DNA of 64,000 nt from Hirundichthys speculiger (GCA_018398805.1 JAGFBZ010000292.1:1860001-1924000); one strand, 5' to 3'. Positions 51,761 through 63,345 are shown, counted from the first letter of the stretch. The notes: generated by a model from the letters alone, not told the origin. Made by a program: numbers and translations.

Positions 51761-52228
51761 TTAAATAAAATATAAATAAAGAATGCCAACCATACCTAAA
51801 TACACAAAGTAAAGCATTCAACATTAAATTTAAAACAGTTATCAACAGAACAGTTTGTGAAGCGAAACAGATTATGTTTTTCTCACAATGCAACAAATAT
51901 TTCATTAAGAGACAAAGAACTACAACTGTGGCTTCAAAAATAACTGTCATTATCTTTCTGAAAAGGTTTCTATTCCTGTGTTTCATTTTTCTCTCTCAAG
52001 GAGATGAATACATTTGTAAAGCATTTATTTCCAACATAAAAGGCTTAAGTAATGACAAAACTAATTTCTGAATCAGTCATGTTATAAGGCACAATAGCTC
52101 CAATATTTAATGACAATATTTTTCAGAAAAATACTTAAAAAGAGAAAGAACCTCTTCATGTTTTGGATTAAAATATTGGTTGCATTGGATTTTTCTGATG
52201 AAAAACATAAAGAAGAACAAAGCTGCCT

Positions 52229-52423
52229 TCAGTCATTGTGTTCATGTTTGGGTTTTAATGAGGAGCATCCTGCACATCCACCGAGTCCCTTCTCCTTCAC
52301 GTTGTAGTCGAAGCGAGGCAGAACGAGAACGCTCCCCTCTGGCTCATTTGGAGATCTCTCCTCTTCCACAGACATGATGTTTTTTACCAAACAGGTGATG
52401 GCAGCGTCAATGTTGGTGTTGTC
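52229..52423 (-). CDS. rab38: rab38-like exon 4 (hypervariable C-terminus and prenylation cysteines)
   Basis: The acceptor is TTTTCCTCGCTACAG at 52424. The exon starts DNTNIDAAITCLVKNIM, matching the ENINIDEA helix that follows TSAK in Rab38. It runs through an acidic linker to GLGGCAGCSS, equivalent to the CSGCAKS end of human RAB38. Instead of stopping there the frame continues LKPKHEHND before TGA at 52231-52229, so the cysteines are not terminal. A one-base loss after CSS would create a stop. Confidence 0.88.
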   Translation of the reverse strand, partial: DNTNIDAAITCLVKNIMSVEEERSPNEPEGSVLVLPRFDYNVKEKGLGGCAGCSSLKPKHEHND

Positions 52424-55400
52424 CTGTAGCGAGGAAAAGAAAACAGCAGATAAGGTTGATGAGGTTAGAGGGAGAACAGACTAAGACCCAAGTGAGCAGC
52501 ACTTGTCCTTCGGACAGACTTTTGCTTTGAAAAATCTCTGGGGGATTTAAACTCTTTTTCCTCCTTGTTTGGTTTCAAAAACAAGATCAAAATAGGTTTT
52601 CAGTCTGGCTGGATGACTGGGAACAGATATGAAAAAAGTCTAGTTACAAAACTGCTAACATTGTTGAATCCAGTGCAGTGCCTCCATTTCTAACCTACAT
52701 CTGAGGAGCCACATGACCATTAAACACATAATTATATGATCTTCACTGTTCTTGTAAAGTCCTGAATTCCTTTATTACTTGAAGTCAAAAGAAACAAACA
52801 AAAAAAAATTCAATGAAAAGCAGACACAAAACGTTGTAATTCATATTTTTAGTAAGAGATGAATCAAAGTAAAAGCATGCATGAAATCATACTGGTCCTC
52901 TGAAAGTCAGATATGAACATGTAAAAACACATGTTTAAAACCAACGGAGGTAAGAAGCATAAATGTAATTATACACTGTTTTTGTCGATGAATAAGTACT
53001 GTAATAAGTAATGAGCCACTAGAGGGCAGTGCACCAGCCCCAACTACAACCTCAGATAGCAAACTGTACTCAGTAACCCTATATGTTTCAGAGTTTCCAG
53101 AAACCACTCTTTCAAACATTGTCTTTTAAAATATAATGTTATCAGATATGTCTCCGGGAAATAAAATGAGCTGGAGATGCCCTCCCCTCATCTGTGGTTC
53201 TGAAAGGTTACCCTCAAGGCAGTGCTTCTCAATTATTGTTTGCCGTGGCCTCCCTAGGAAGAAGAAAACATTTAGCACATAGTACGGCAAAAAAAAAAAA
53301 GCCCCCCAGCATCGCACCACCCCAAAGGGGTCGCGGCCCACTGTTTGAGAAAAACTGCCTTACGATACAGCGCCGAATGACAGCTGGCTGCAAAAAGACC
53401 TTCTGCTCCTCTAAGTTACAATAAACATCTCTAATGAAAGGCCTGTCAATCTCTTCCAAAATAATTCCAAAGCACTGTAGATATTAGAAATCAAAGACAC
53501 AGTCTCACTTTCCATCTCTACCAGCAGGACCTTTTTGAAATCCAATGCTTCAAAACAGCAATCCATAAACCAGAGGGTGACAACAGAGTGGATTTGGTCT
53601 CCAACAACTCCTGAAGTAAATATCTGTGTTTTCTGACTTTTGCTACTGTTGAATTTCTAACAGGAATTTACTCATTTCTTCCTTCAGCAGCAGCCTGTTA
53701 TGTGGGAAAAAAAAAAAAAATCTGAAAAGAGCTGTGGGAGCCGAATAATTGAAGTTTAAATCTCAGTGAATGAGCTTTAAGATTCTAAAAGGCTTGTGAA
53801 GACAGAAATGATCCAAGTGAAATAATGAGAGAGAATATATAATAATCGTAGGGAACCAAGCACCACCACCAGCATGAAACATTAATCAGTACGCCTTTAA
53901 ATACTTGATTTAAAATGCCCAAATATTATTCCTGGCAACAATCAAATCCACACGACTACTGCTTTAATTACCACGCATTCATATCTGCTCAGTTAAATTA
54001 AACATTTCCTTCATCATTATATCCTTTCCCTGGTACTATACAGATGACTCACCATCAGGGTGGGGTGATAAGGGTAATTACTTCAAGATAAAAATCATTC
54101 TATGATTTATCTTTAATGATTTATCTGACTTCATTATATTTTATGATACTTTATGAAATGAAGACGATTTCAGAATTGCCCTTCAGGGATAAATAAATAT
54201 CAATGAGCTGAACTGAACAGGAAAAAATCTGAGTTCTGTGAAAATGGCATCCACTGGATCCCGTCGAAATCAGCATCAAACAGATCGACACTGACTGCCA
54301 GATGAGTGGTGATTCTGTCTATTCTGCCTGGAACAACTAGAGGAAGCTATAGTGGGGAGACAGAGGTGTGTCTGCCCTTTTACATGTCAAGTAGACAAGT
54401 TTCCCTATTGAATCCATCCATCCATCCATCCATTATCTTTGCCTGTTTATCCTATGTAGAACCACGGGGATCTGTTGGACCTGCTGGAGTCTATCCCAGC
54501 TCTCTTCGAAAAGCAGGGGTACATCCTGGACAGATCGCCAGTCCATCACAGGGCCACATGTAAACAAACATTCACGCAAAATCACTCCTATGGGCAATTT
54601 AGAACCACCAATAACCCTGACATGATATCTTTGGACTGTGGGAGGGCCCTATTGAATTGAACTGAATTGAATATTATGTGAGCTGAACTTGATCTTTTCT
54701 GTCTTCACTGTAATGAAAAGTCCCTCTGTACTGAAACATGTAAATGGAGACAAAGAGAGTCTGAGGCTATAAGGGTTCTTCATGGGGAACAATAAAAAGC
54801 TGTGCTTCCAAACTGCAGCTTTAAATACATCAGATGAATTGAATAAGTAGATTAAGAAAAAAAAAAAAATCTAATCATCAAAATGGAACAGATGTACCAC
54901 ATTCAAGGCCTCATTCACAGATCTTTCAAATCCCCTTCAGGCTCTCAGTTACAAATTGAAATCAGTTCTAAACTTAGACCAGCTGTTACCTGCAGTAGAT
55001 AAATGTGTTAACTGCTGAGCCATATTATTTATAAAGCCAGCATCAGTAAAAGACATTTAACTGGAAATCTACTTCTTTAGTTCCTTTCAAAAGCTCAGCA
55101 AGATACAGATAAATCCTGTAAGTACAGTGATCCCTTATTTTTTGCGGTTAATTGGGGACCGGTGATGTTGACAGCTAAACAACATATAAAAGCATGTGCA
55201 ATAGATGGCTGCTCAAGACTGCTCTGTAAAAACATACAGTCGTCCTCATTTACAGATGATTACAGGGTAAAGGTGAGTAGCAAGAGACAAACACAAGCAG
55301 AAGAAAACCCCATCTTGCCTTGGCGGAGGTTTCGTACCAGCCCACAAAACCATACTCCTGGGTGAAGTTCTCCAGTTTGGGCAACTTTGGGGCACAAACC

Positions 55401-55653
55401 GTGACTACGTTGGTCACACTTGTTGGCCAGCAGGACGGCTGGAACTGGCCTCCCATTGCTCAGGGCAACCTGAGAAGAGAGATAAAGAAATGAAGGGGAA
55501 ATCATTGAGCATAAAGAACTGAAACCCCAAGAGTCTGCAGATCAGCTGGCTGTTTTGCTGTCTGATCTGCTGATTTACTTTTTTAGTTCACTGATTTAAC
55601 TTAAAGTGTTACTGTCAGCTGCAGTAGGCCCTAAAAAAAAAATAAATAAAAAA

Positions 55654-55738
<85 letters not shown>

Positions 55739-58700
55739 CATAAATACCCTTGATTATCTACTTGATTATCAACCACAAGCGTGGTATACTTCCTTGATAC
55801 AACCCAAGAAGTGTTTTTGTTTCTTATTTTTTCATCTGAATACATGAAATTAGTCTTACTTTAACTGCAAATGCGAGGAGGGTTTTGTTTTAAAGATGCA
55901 TTGAAGAACAATATATGGAAGTTAATCATAAATAACAAAAGGACCACCATCGCCATCGAACTTACTTTTGAGTCCAAGTCTCCTTTCCACTTTAGGACGG
56001 CCTGAAACGTGGACAGCCTGGTCATGTCAAAGACAACCAGTGCGCCCACTGCCTCTCTGTAGTACACACGAGTCATGTTTCCATAGCGTTCTTGTCCTTT
56101 TTAAGGAAAAAAAAAAAAAAAAAAACCAAGGTCTGTATTATATCTCTGTAGTTTTCTCACCATCATCATTGTATCAGATCTGATCAGGATAAAGGTGAAA
56201 TATCAGCTGCAAATGTGAACAAAACCACAAAGAAGCAAATAACCTAAGCTTAACTTTAAGAATCAGACTTTAAAAACAAAGATAAACAGAGGCACATTCT
56301 CTCCACCCATGACACGTTTCTATTTTTCATTCTGGTCATCCCTCCAGACAACTTGATTTCAGAATGTTCAAATAGTCTGTAAACATCTGGGAAGTGAGCA
56401 GAGCAGTTGCGGCATGCTGACACGCTCCTTTGATATCCAGTCATGTGACTGACCTGCTGCTACCATTTAACCTAATTAGTCGTTTATTGTTCCTTCATTT
56501 GTTTTTCATTTGCACCATTTACTTTTCCAGCCTTTTGTTGCCCCTGTTCCAATGTTTTTGATATGTGTTGCTGTGATCAAAGTTGAAATGAGCTAATATT
56601 TTCCATGAAATGGTAAAACGTCTCATTTTCAACATCTGATATGTTCTTTATGTTCTATTGGGAAGAAAATATGGTTTTATGAGATTTGCAAATCATCACA
56701 TTCTATATTCTAAAATCATCGGCTAGATTTTAAATGCAATATCTTTAACAGGAACTCCTGCAGTAGATATTTTTCAGACTCATAAGAAATGTGTGATGAC
56801 ATTTTGTCAAATGTTCGATTTCCATTCCTTTTTTTTTTGTATCTTTTGCATCTCTCTCTCTCTCACACACACACTGAATATATGAATAAGCCTCTGTCTG
56901 GATACTAACTTCTTCCACATGATCCTAATATAGAGGTGAACCAGCATTTGAGCATCTGAGACACTCACACACACACACACACATGCACATGACATATGAC
57001 AAGCTGTTGGCATCAACTTATGGAGTACATTAACTTAAATGTCAAAAACATGGAAGCTCTGAAAGTAATATCTTAACAGATGGTATCTAAGTCTTCCACT
57101 CACGAATGGACATCCAAAGACTTACCCGCTCACTGTAAGAAGGTAATAACACAGAAAATGAGACCTGCAACCTGAAAACATAGAACCTGTAGGTTTCCCT
57201 TAACACAATTAAAACAGAAAGCATTGTCTGTGGCTCACGTGACAAAAATATGCTATTGATTAATAACTGAAACCACTGCAAGAGTTTTGAAGAGCTGTTT
57301 GCTAAGATGCAGCACAACCTCTAAAGTTCACTTACTGACATGTTATATGTTGATAGGTATAATTAATGTATGTTAGACAAGTTGTTTCTACTTTTGAACA
57401 GAGTTATTCAAAGCAGTTCTCCAGCTCCAAGTCTTCCTGCTAAGTTATGCTAGCTATCCTATGCTATTCTCTTCAAACTCTTTGACTGGATATTATATGT
57501 CATGCTTTGGAAAATACATACATGTGACATAAATTGTTTTAGGTATAATGAAATCAGTGTGCATGCCCTCAATAGCTATAACCTGTTTTTATTTGTGACT
57601 GATTTAAAATGGAAACTTCTGTTATCACATTAGCCTGAAATAAAAGCATCGCTATCATTTCACAGAAGTCTTATATCGTATTAAAAAAAAAAAACAGCTT
57701 GTAAAAGAGGACTCTTGTTGTGGGGTTTTTATTATGTGAAGTTTAAGAAGGACTCTTTTTCACCTCTCTGCCTATAAAGCATTTCTTATTTTGTTTTTCC
57801 AAATCTCCGGTTACCTTGGATGAAGTATCGGTTTCACTCTTTCCAGACTCAGTGATGCAATCAACCACATTAACACACTGATGAGGATGACGTGTCACCT
57901 TTGTGTTACTCCAGCAAAGTCATCACTACGGGTCTAAAGTCAACTTGGCAACAAGCCTCAGCCTGACAGTTTTTTTTTTTTTTTTACATGCAAATGACAG
58001 TTCTTATCAGCTGTCACCAGACTCAACACCCGCAACAAAGCTCCTTAGTTTGTGAGAGATGTTTGTGAGACAGGAAGACCATTATTTACAAAAATCGAAT
58101 TGTCCCTAATTAAGGAAACATGATGCTTTCATAAGCTCAATACAAGGAGCTTTTCTTATGACTTACATCTGCAGAAATGAGACTCGCCACATTTTTATGG
58201 AGTTACTTCTCATGTCATGCATCAGCATCGTTGGGTGTGCCAGCAAAATGCAGCCAACAAGTGTGAAAATGCAGATCACTGAGAGCGTACTCTGAGGTTT
58301 GCCTCTTAGTTACATTGTGTTGGGACAGTGCAATGTTGATACAGATCAGATAGCGAGCAACATATTTAGACTAGTGCAAAATTGCCACATCCAAATTTTG
58401 ATAAGTTAAAAGAGAAATACTCAAAACGTGTATCCTATAAAATTTACGTTGGAGCAATATTATCAGATACTATGTGATTATTTTTATGTACTTTCAAGCA
58501 GACCTTTAATAGTGATATGCATACTTGTAATTCCTGCAACATGTCATAGACAGCTCAATTATCCACATTTATAATTAAGACATATGGTTACTGCTTGTAC
58601 TTTTGAGCTAACATTGTGATTGCACAAGGAGGTGCATCTTGATACTACAGCTTTTCTGCTTTTCATCTGTCTTAAAAAAAATAGCTGAGTCTTGCAAAGT

Positions 58701-60865
58701 CTATAAAAGTACACCGTTCTCAAGAACAAACTTCATCAGTGAACAACATCATCATGTTTATTTGCTAGCCTCCCAATTTATGGAAGAAAACAGGCATAAT
58801 CCTACCACTAAACAACAGTGAACATGATCAAAGATTTCACTCATGAGTAAGTTTGGTCCAGACATTTTACTAAGTTCAGTAAGGGCTCTAACGCACTGCA
58901 TGATTCTGGGCTGTTACAGACGAAAGATCAACAAGCTGAAAGAATCGTTGGGATATCTTTGGTCTTTGGTCAAAATCGTCTGTCTTCCATCGTACAATAT
59001 GAGCAGAGATGGCCGTCACACTGGTCTTGCAACCAAAGACGATATAAATTTCTGACAGTGTCAGAAATCCTACAACTCCATCTGCTTACCAGCCAATTAA
59101 AATGCAACTTGAAATGATGCATTGATCATTGTGACCCAGCGCCATCCCAGAGAAGAATCCACAGTTGGCTATCTAAGCACATGTGTCAATATAAAATGTA
59201 TAACAGCTACATTTGTACAAAGCACAAAATATTTTTGTTTTACAATAAAGGTTGCTAAAATTATGAGATGGCTTGATCTTTCTCCAACTTCTGTTGCAGT
59301 GGCCTCCTTGGGGGCTTTTCAGACCTGTGCCTTTTTTCCACTATGGCTTCCTCCAGTTATTCCAGGCAGAATAGACAGAAACACCACTCGTCTCACAGTC
59401 AGTGCTGATCTGTTCCTTGCTGAATTGACGGGAATATAGGCTGGAATTTCTCGTGAGGCTCAGCACATCGACATTCTTCCCTGTTTTGTCCTTACCCTTG
59501 CGCTAAATCAGCGCTTTCTAAATCAGTGGGAGTCTTGCATAGTTGCCTGCATCTTGCAAAAGCCCTACATGCAGCAGTAACTACCAGCTTTGAATGGTGC
59601 TGCCCCCTACAGGATACCATTTTCGTGGTTTTGGGGTACCCTGTGTTGGACAATTTCAACTGACCAGTTTACCTCACATACTATACTGCCTTCTGATTGT
59701 GCTGTAGTACAGTTGTTTTTTTTTTTTACAGTGGCAGACTAGATAATAGCAACCACTGCCAGACCAGTGTGTATGGTATACTAGAGTGTATGAGCAATAT
59801 GCACTGTGTGATTTTGAAAATTACCTTAGTTTCATAATTAGTGTCCGTTTAGTTTCTTTTTCAGTGGCTGCATGCATGTAGCAGTTTTTTTTTAAATTAT
59901 TTCTTAATGTTTTTTATTTACTTGTTCATAAGACACAACATGTTACAAAGCTCAATTTATCAGTCTCTTGGATTGCCAGGATGCCAGCTCCCACCCCACC
60001 AATATGCCCCACAAAAATAAAACCATCATACAATTTTATGCAGCTAAACATTTTGATGCAAGACTGAGCTGAACATATAGACTATGCTTGAGTTCTACAT
60101 AATGTGGCTTATTTATTGTGACTATGCGTACCTAAATTTTGTATTTGCCAAAGGAAGGACTGATTCTGCCTACCTACTATATATGGCCTAGTGGTCCAGT
60201 TGGTAGTAATACATCAGAAAGGATGTTTATTCTGTAGTAATCCATTTATCATCTTGAAAATCAGCAAAAAGGGGGAATGATTGAGTGCATTGCCAAGTGC
60301 TCCAGTGGACTAAATCCTAATCAGAATTTCATTCTGGGTGTCATCTGGGTTATAAAGAGACTATTTGAGTCCAGAGTCCAGAGTACCAAGCTTGAAATGT
60401 GCAAACAGCTTATGGTATCATGATTGAAAGATGGGCCCCAAATAGGATTTGTGCCAAACGGGCCCAGAAGGGAAAATCAGACATGATGGTTCCCTGTCTC
60501 CTAACTGCGAAAGTTCAGTGTTTGTGGTTTCTGAACATTATTGTCTTGCAGACGTGACGTTTTTATTGTATGTTGAGCAAATTCAGATAAGGAGTAAACA
60601 CGAGCATTTACGCAGATGGTTCCCTGGGCTTATCACTCAAGCTGGATGTAATCAGCCCCCACTTTTACTCACCGGCGATGTCCCACAGCTGCAGCCGCAC
60701 CACCGTCTTGTGATCCCAGTTGAGCACTTTGAGGGCGAAGTCCACCCCGATGGTGGCCCGGTAGTGCTGGGAGAAGATCTGGTGGACGTACCGCCTGATG
60801 ATGGACGTCTTCCCGACACCCAGATCGCCGATGACCAAAACTTTCAACAGGCGCTCATGCTGCAT
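52229..60865 (-). CDS. rab38: Rab38/Rab32-family small GTPase gene, four coding exons, frameshifted in exon 3 as given
   Basis: Exons are 60673-60865, 55966-56096, 55319-55469 and 52229-52423. Rab32/38 GTPases direct traffic to lysosome-related organelles (melanosomes) with BLOC-3 as exchange factor and VARP as effector (family knowledge). Seen in order: P-loop GDLGVGKTS; switch I YRATIGVDFALKVLNWD; the WDIAGQE switch II, with the Ile (not Thr) that marks Rab29/32/38; NKCD; and ETSAK. ATG 60865 is chosen because MQHERLLKVLVIG aligns with the short Rab38 N-terminus; an upstream in-frame ATG at 60910 would add 15 unconserved residues. Exons 1 and 2 total 108 codons. Exon 3 is 151 nt and carries one extra base at about 55386-55388. 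Without it the product would be 222 aa, against 211 in human RAB38. As written, the reading ends at a TGA a few codons into exon 4. Paralogue (rab38a, b, c or rab32) is undetermined. Confidence 0.9.
53221..53361. mobile_element. Short hAT-like MITE in rab38-like intron 3
   Basis: CAGTGCTTCTCAATTATTG at the left and CACTGTTTGAGAAAAACTG at the right are inverted. GGGGTCGCGGCCCACTG is a common fish hAT end. The flanks CCTCAAGG and CCTTACGA are at best an imperfect duplication. Confidence 0.65.
54115..54230 (+). repeat. LINE 3'-tail fragment in rab38-like intron 3
   Basis: GCCCTTCAGGGATAAATAAA followed by TATCAATGAGCTGAACTGAA resembles the 3' end of L2-type fish LINEs. Confidence 0.5.
54412..54670 (+). 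repeat. Interspersed repeat with a (CATC)n head in rab38-like intron 3
   Basis: (CATC)n head, then GGAGTCTATCCCAGCTCTC, GGACAGATCGCCAGTCCATC, TATGGGCAATTTAGAACCAC and TTTGGACTGTGGGAGG. This is the full block order of a very common teleost repeat. Confidence 0.8.
55127..55215 (+). mobile_element. Truncated pogo-like MITE end in rab38-like intron 3
   Basis: ACAGTGATCCCTTATTTTTT then GCGGTTAATTGGGGACC is the left terminus of the same pogo-type family as 12242-12884. No right end found before exon 3. Confidence 0.65.
55319..55469 (-). CDS. rab38: rab38-like exon 3 (NKCD and ETSAK), with a +1 frameshift and a GC donor
   Basis: The acceptor is CTCTTCTCAG at 55470. The first frame reads VALSNGRPVPAVLLANKCDQ and then becomes meaningless (RSHGLCPKVAQTG). 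The next frame reads PKLPKLENFTQEYGFVGWYE followed by TSAK, clearly the rest of Rab38. The switch falls at a three-A run (plus strand ttt, 55386-55388). The 151-nt length breaks the phase, since both flanking junctions need a multiple of three. The donor is AAG|GCAAGA, a GC-AG intron with otherwise good consensus. Homopolymer position suggests either a sequencing error or a recent mutation. Confidence 0.9.
55657..55735. repeat. (TA)n microsatellite in rab38-like intron 2
   Basis: About 79 bp of uninterrupted TA repeat inside the short intron between exons 2 and 3. Such tracts are polymorphic and hard to assemble. Confidence 0.97.
55966..56096 (-). CDS. rab38: rab38-like exon 2 (switch II to the helix before the NKCD strand)
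   Basis: Begins with GACAAGAACGC after an AAAAAG acceptor at 56097 and ends TCAAAA|GTAAGT. Encodes QERYGNMTRVYYREAVGALV and continues to LKWKGDLDSK, closely matching Rab38 (QERFGNMTRVYYREA in mammals). The acceptor has a run of A on the minus strand (plus-strand T) and a weak pyrimidine tract further upstream, but the phase is correct. Confidence 0.92.
56515..56720 (+). mobile_element. Tc1-like element 3' fragment in rab38-like intron 1
   Basis: GTTGAAATGAGCTAATATTT, TTCTATTGGGAAGAAAATAT and GAGATTTGCAAATCATCACA parallel the 3' part of the element at 62640-63345. Confidence 0.65.
56721..60660. other. Rest of rab38-like intron 1
   Basis: AT-rich intronic DNA. Notable contents are a short TC/CA microsatellite near 56850-56985, poly-T near 57970, and a segment at 59339-59414 that is the inverse of 54280-54356. 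No exon recognised. Confidence 0.5.
60673..60865 (-). CDS. rab38: rab38-like exon 1 (P-loop, switch I, start of switch II)
   Basis: Encodes 64 codons plus one base, from MQHERLLKV to LQLWDIA plus the first G of the Gly codon. It contains the GDLGVGKTS nucleotide-binding loop and the effector region. The donor is GCCG|GTGAGT at 60672. Joining to exon 2 restores IAG-QERYG exactly. Confidence 0.93.
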
Positions 60866-61520
60866 TGTTGAGGGAGCGCGTGAAAAACGGTAGCGCGGTG
60901 ACGTCTCCAATTATGGGTTCCTCATGAGAAAGAGTTGCGAAATGCAGAGGCTTTGACGAGCAGTAGATATAAAGTCGCGCATGGAGGCAAACAAATAAAA
61001 CCAAATCAACTCTGAGAGGAACTTCCTCTCCCAAAAACTTCCAAGGCTGTTTCACATCTGATCCAAATTTTTACGCACGGCCTGAGAGTAAAACCTGAAC
61101 GTTTTAGATTAATGTAAAAACACTGTAAAAAGTTACTAAATTTATTTTGACTCCTGCTTATCCAAAAGTCCCGCACAAGAACAATAGGCTATATTATAGA
61201 GTTGCAGACCCGATTATCTCTTTTGGCAGCATTTGCGTTCGTGCATCCACAGGACAGGCTTACTGGTGTCCAAACTCTGTAGGTGTCCAAACATGTCTGA
61301 CAGAGTTTACAGCCGAGCCAAAAGAGAAGCTGTAAAACGCAGTCGTCATCGAGGAGCCAGAAGAAGAAACGGAGAGCCGTTATCTGCTCGGCCTGCGGTT
61401 TGTGCGCGCTCCTCCGCTGCGCGTACCCGGATAAGACTGCGGTGACGGCTCTGCCTGTCGACGGCTGGTGACGGAGGACCACGCCCCCAGGCTGTCAGTC
61501 AGTTTTTATATGTATACGTG
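60866..61520 (-). promoter_or_regulatory. Likely 5' UTR and promoter region of the rab38-like gene
   Basis: Directly upstream of the start codon, with a CpG-richer patch at 61340-61490. A TTTATATC string on the minus strand at about 60965 is a weak TATA-like site. Overlapping open frames on both strands at 61189-61482 follow from the GC content and have no recognisable domain. Start site not determined. Confidence 0.4.
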
Positions 61521-62439
61521 TGCTTTATTCTATTACAACGCAGAATCGAGCTAAAAAAAAAAAAAAAACGTGATCTAAAAGCACATGCAAGTTTGAGAAA
61601 TGCGTATTGCCACTCTGTTCATCACCAGTCTCCCCCTGTCCAGTTTTTCATCTTGTGAAATGCAAAACACACAGATAAAATAGTATTTAATGAGAAAAAA
61701 AGAGAACAAAGTTTAATCCGAAATAACTGTCTGAATTATAAAGTGATTAACTTGTACCAAAATAGGCCTAATCACTGGGAAACCCTTAAAAAAGAGAGAG
61801 GAAATGCTTTTAAATTAGGGATTTCAACACTTCTCTCAAGAGTGCAGAAAATAAACACAGTCCCTGTTGTGTTGCCATAACCTCTGAGGAAATTATTTCC
61901 TCTTGCATTTACTTTCTCGGATGACAAAGCAACCTACAACATGTAGGTTCCACATTCTGAGCACCAAAACACAGCTACAAACATACTTCTGGTTTCTATC
62001 TTGTGCATGTTTAGCGTGGTTCAGCTTTTTTTTATGTGTGTGCCTCCATTAAGCATCTAAACTGTCTGATTTTGGTCACTTTATATCCGTTTGTTGATGA
62101 TCTGTATCACTGTGGTGATTTTGTGTTCAATTGGGGGGGAGGGAGGATCTGATGATCTTTTTTTTTTGTATGTCATGAGGATACTTTTGTGTCTTACTGT
62201 GTGTTTCATCTGGTTTATTTTGCATCCGTTTCTTTGACCTGATTCTCATTTCATATCTCATTTGGGTAGATTCATATCTCATTGTGGCTGTTTTGTATGA
62301 AATATGGCTTTGACCTGTTTTCTGCCTTTCTGCATTCCACTTTGGTTATTTTACATCCAGCTGGTTAGCAAATGTGAGCATTTGATAACTAATTAGGTTA
62401 ACAGTCAACAGGTCAGCAATATGACTGGGTAGAAAACGG

Positions 62440-62625
62440 TAAATGGACTGCACTTTCTCCACACCATCAAGGTGCTCTCAAAGCGGTTTACATTGGCCTC
62501 CTATTCACCCATTCACACACCAGTGGGTGGCTGCTACCATGCAAGGTGTTGCCAGACCCACTGGGAGCGAGTTAGGGTTCAGACTGGACGACCCGCTTTA
62601 CCAACTGAGCTACCCCACAGGGTAT
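62440..62625 (-). repeat. tRNA-derived SINE, minus strand
   Basis: The reverse complement starts GGGGTAGCTCAGTTGGTAAA, an A-box-like tRNA head, and ends in a form of the fish tail GCGCTATACAAGTGCAGTCC (plus: GTAAATGGACTGCACTTTCT). Shorter than the usual element, so internally deleted. Confidence 0.75.
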
Positions 62626-62639
62626 AAAAGGAGAATTTC

Positions 62640-63345
62640 AGTAAGACAGAGCCTCTCAGATGTAAAGATGGGCAGAGGTTCACCAATCTGTGATAAACTA
62701 CATCTAAAAATTTAGGATTTCTTTCAGAAAAATGTTCCTTAGTGAAAAATTGCTAAGATTTTGAGGATCCCATCATCTACAGTCGATCAAAAGATTCAAA
62801 TAATCAGTAGGAGTGTCTGTGAGCAGGGGACAAGACTGAAGGTCTAAACTAGATGTGGATAATCTTCAGGCCCTCAGGCAGCGCCGCATTAAAAACAAGC
62901 ATGGACAACACTGGATGGGCTCAGGAACACTTCCAGAAATCACTGTCTGTGAACACAGTTTGCCGTGCAATCCACAAATGCAAGTTAAAAGCTGAATCAT
63001 GCAAACAAGAAGCCATATGTGAACAAGATCTAGCAATGCTGCCGTCTTCTGGGCTAAAGCTCATCTAAAATGGTCTGAGGCAAAAATGGACAACTGTTGT
63101 TTGGTCAGATGAATAAAAATTGTAAATTCTTTTTGGAATCCGTGGATGCCATGTTCTGTGGACTAAAGAGGAGAGGGACCATCCAGCTTGTTATCAGTCG
63201 ACAGTTCAAAAGCCTGCATCTCTATATGTTCTCTTTATGTTCTATTGGGAATAAAATACGGGTTTATGAGCTTTGCAAATCATTGCATTCTGTTTTTATT
63301 TACATTTTACACAGCTTCCCAACTTTTGTGAACTGGGGTTGTAAA
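62640..63345 (+). mobile_element. Internally deleted Tc1-like transposon
   Basis: Transposase-derived nucleotide blocks: TCACTGTCTGTGAACACAGT, ACTGTTGTTTGGTCAGATGA, then AAGAGGAGAGGGACCATCCA and GACAGTTCAAAAGCCTGCAT. The sequence then jumps to the 3' tail GGGAATAAAATACGGGTTTA and GCAAATCATTGCATTCTG, ending TTGTGAACTGGGGTTGTA. The catalytic C-terminal half is missing. No open transposase frame remains. Confidence 0.75.

Noticed and set aside
53194..53459. Frames around 53.2-53.5 kb in rab38-like intron 3
   Set aside because: They cover the short hAT-like MITE and its poly-A, and match nothing known.
60866..60910. Upstream in-frame ATG giving METSPRYRFSRAPST before the Rab start
   Set aside because: Rab38 proteins have a short N-terminus and the extension is not conserved in any Rab sequence I know; more likely 5' UTR.
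61233..61445. Arg-rich frames on both strands upstream of the Rab gene
   Set aside because: Overlapping open frames in a CpG patch, no domain, no convincing splice sites; best read as promoter or 5' UTR sequence.
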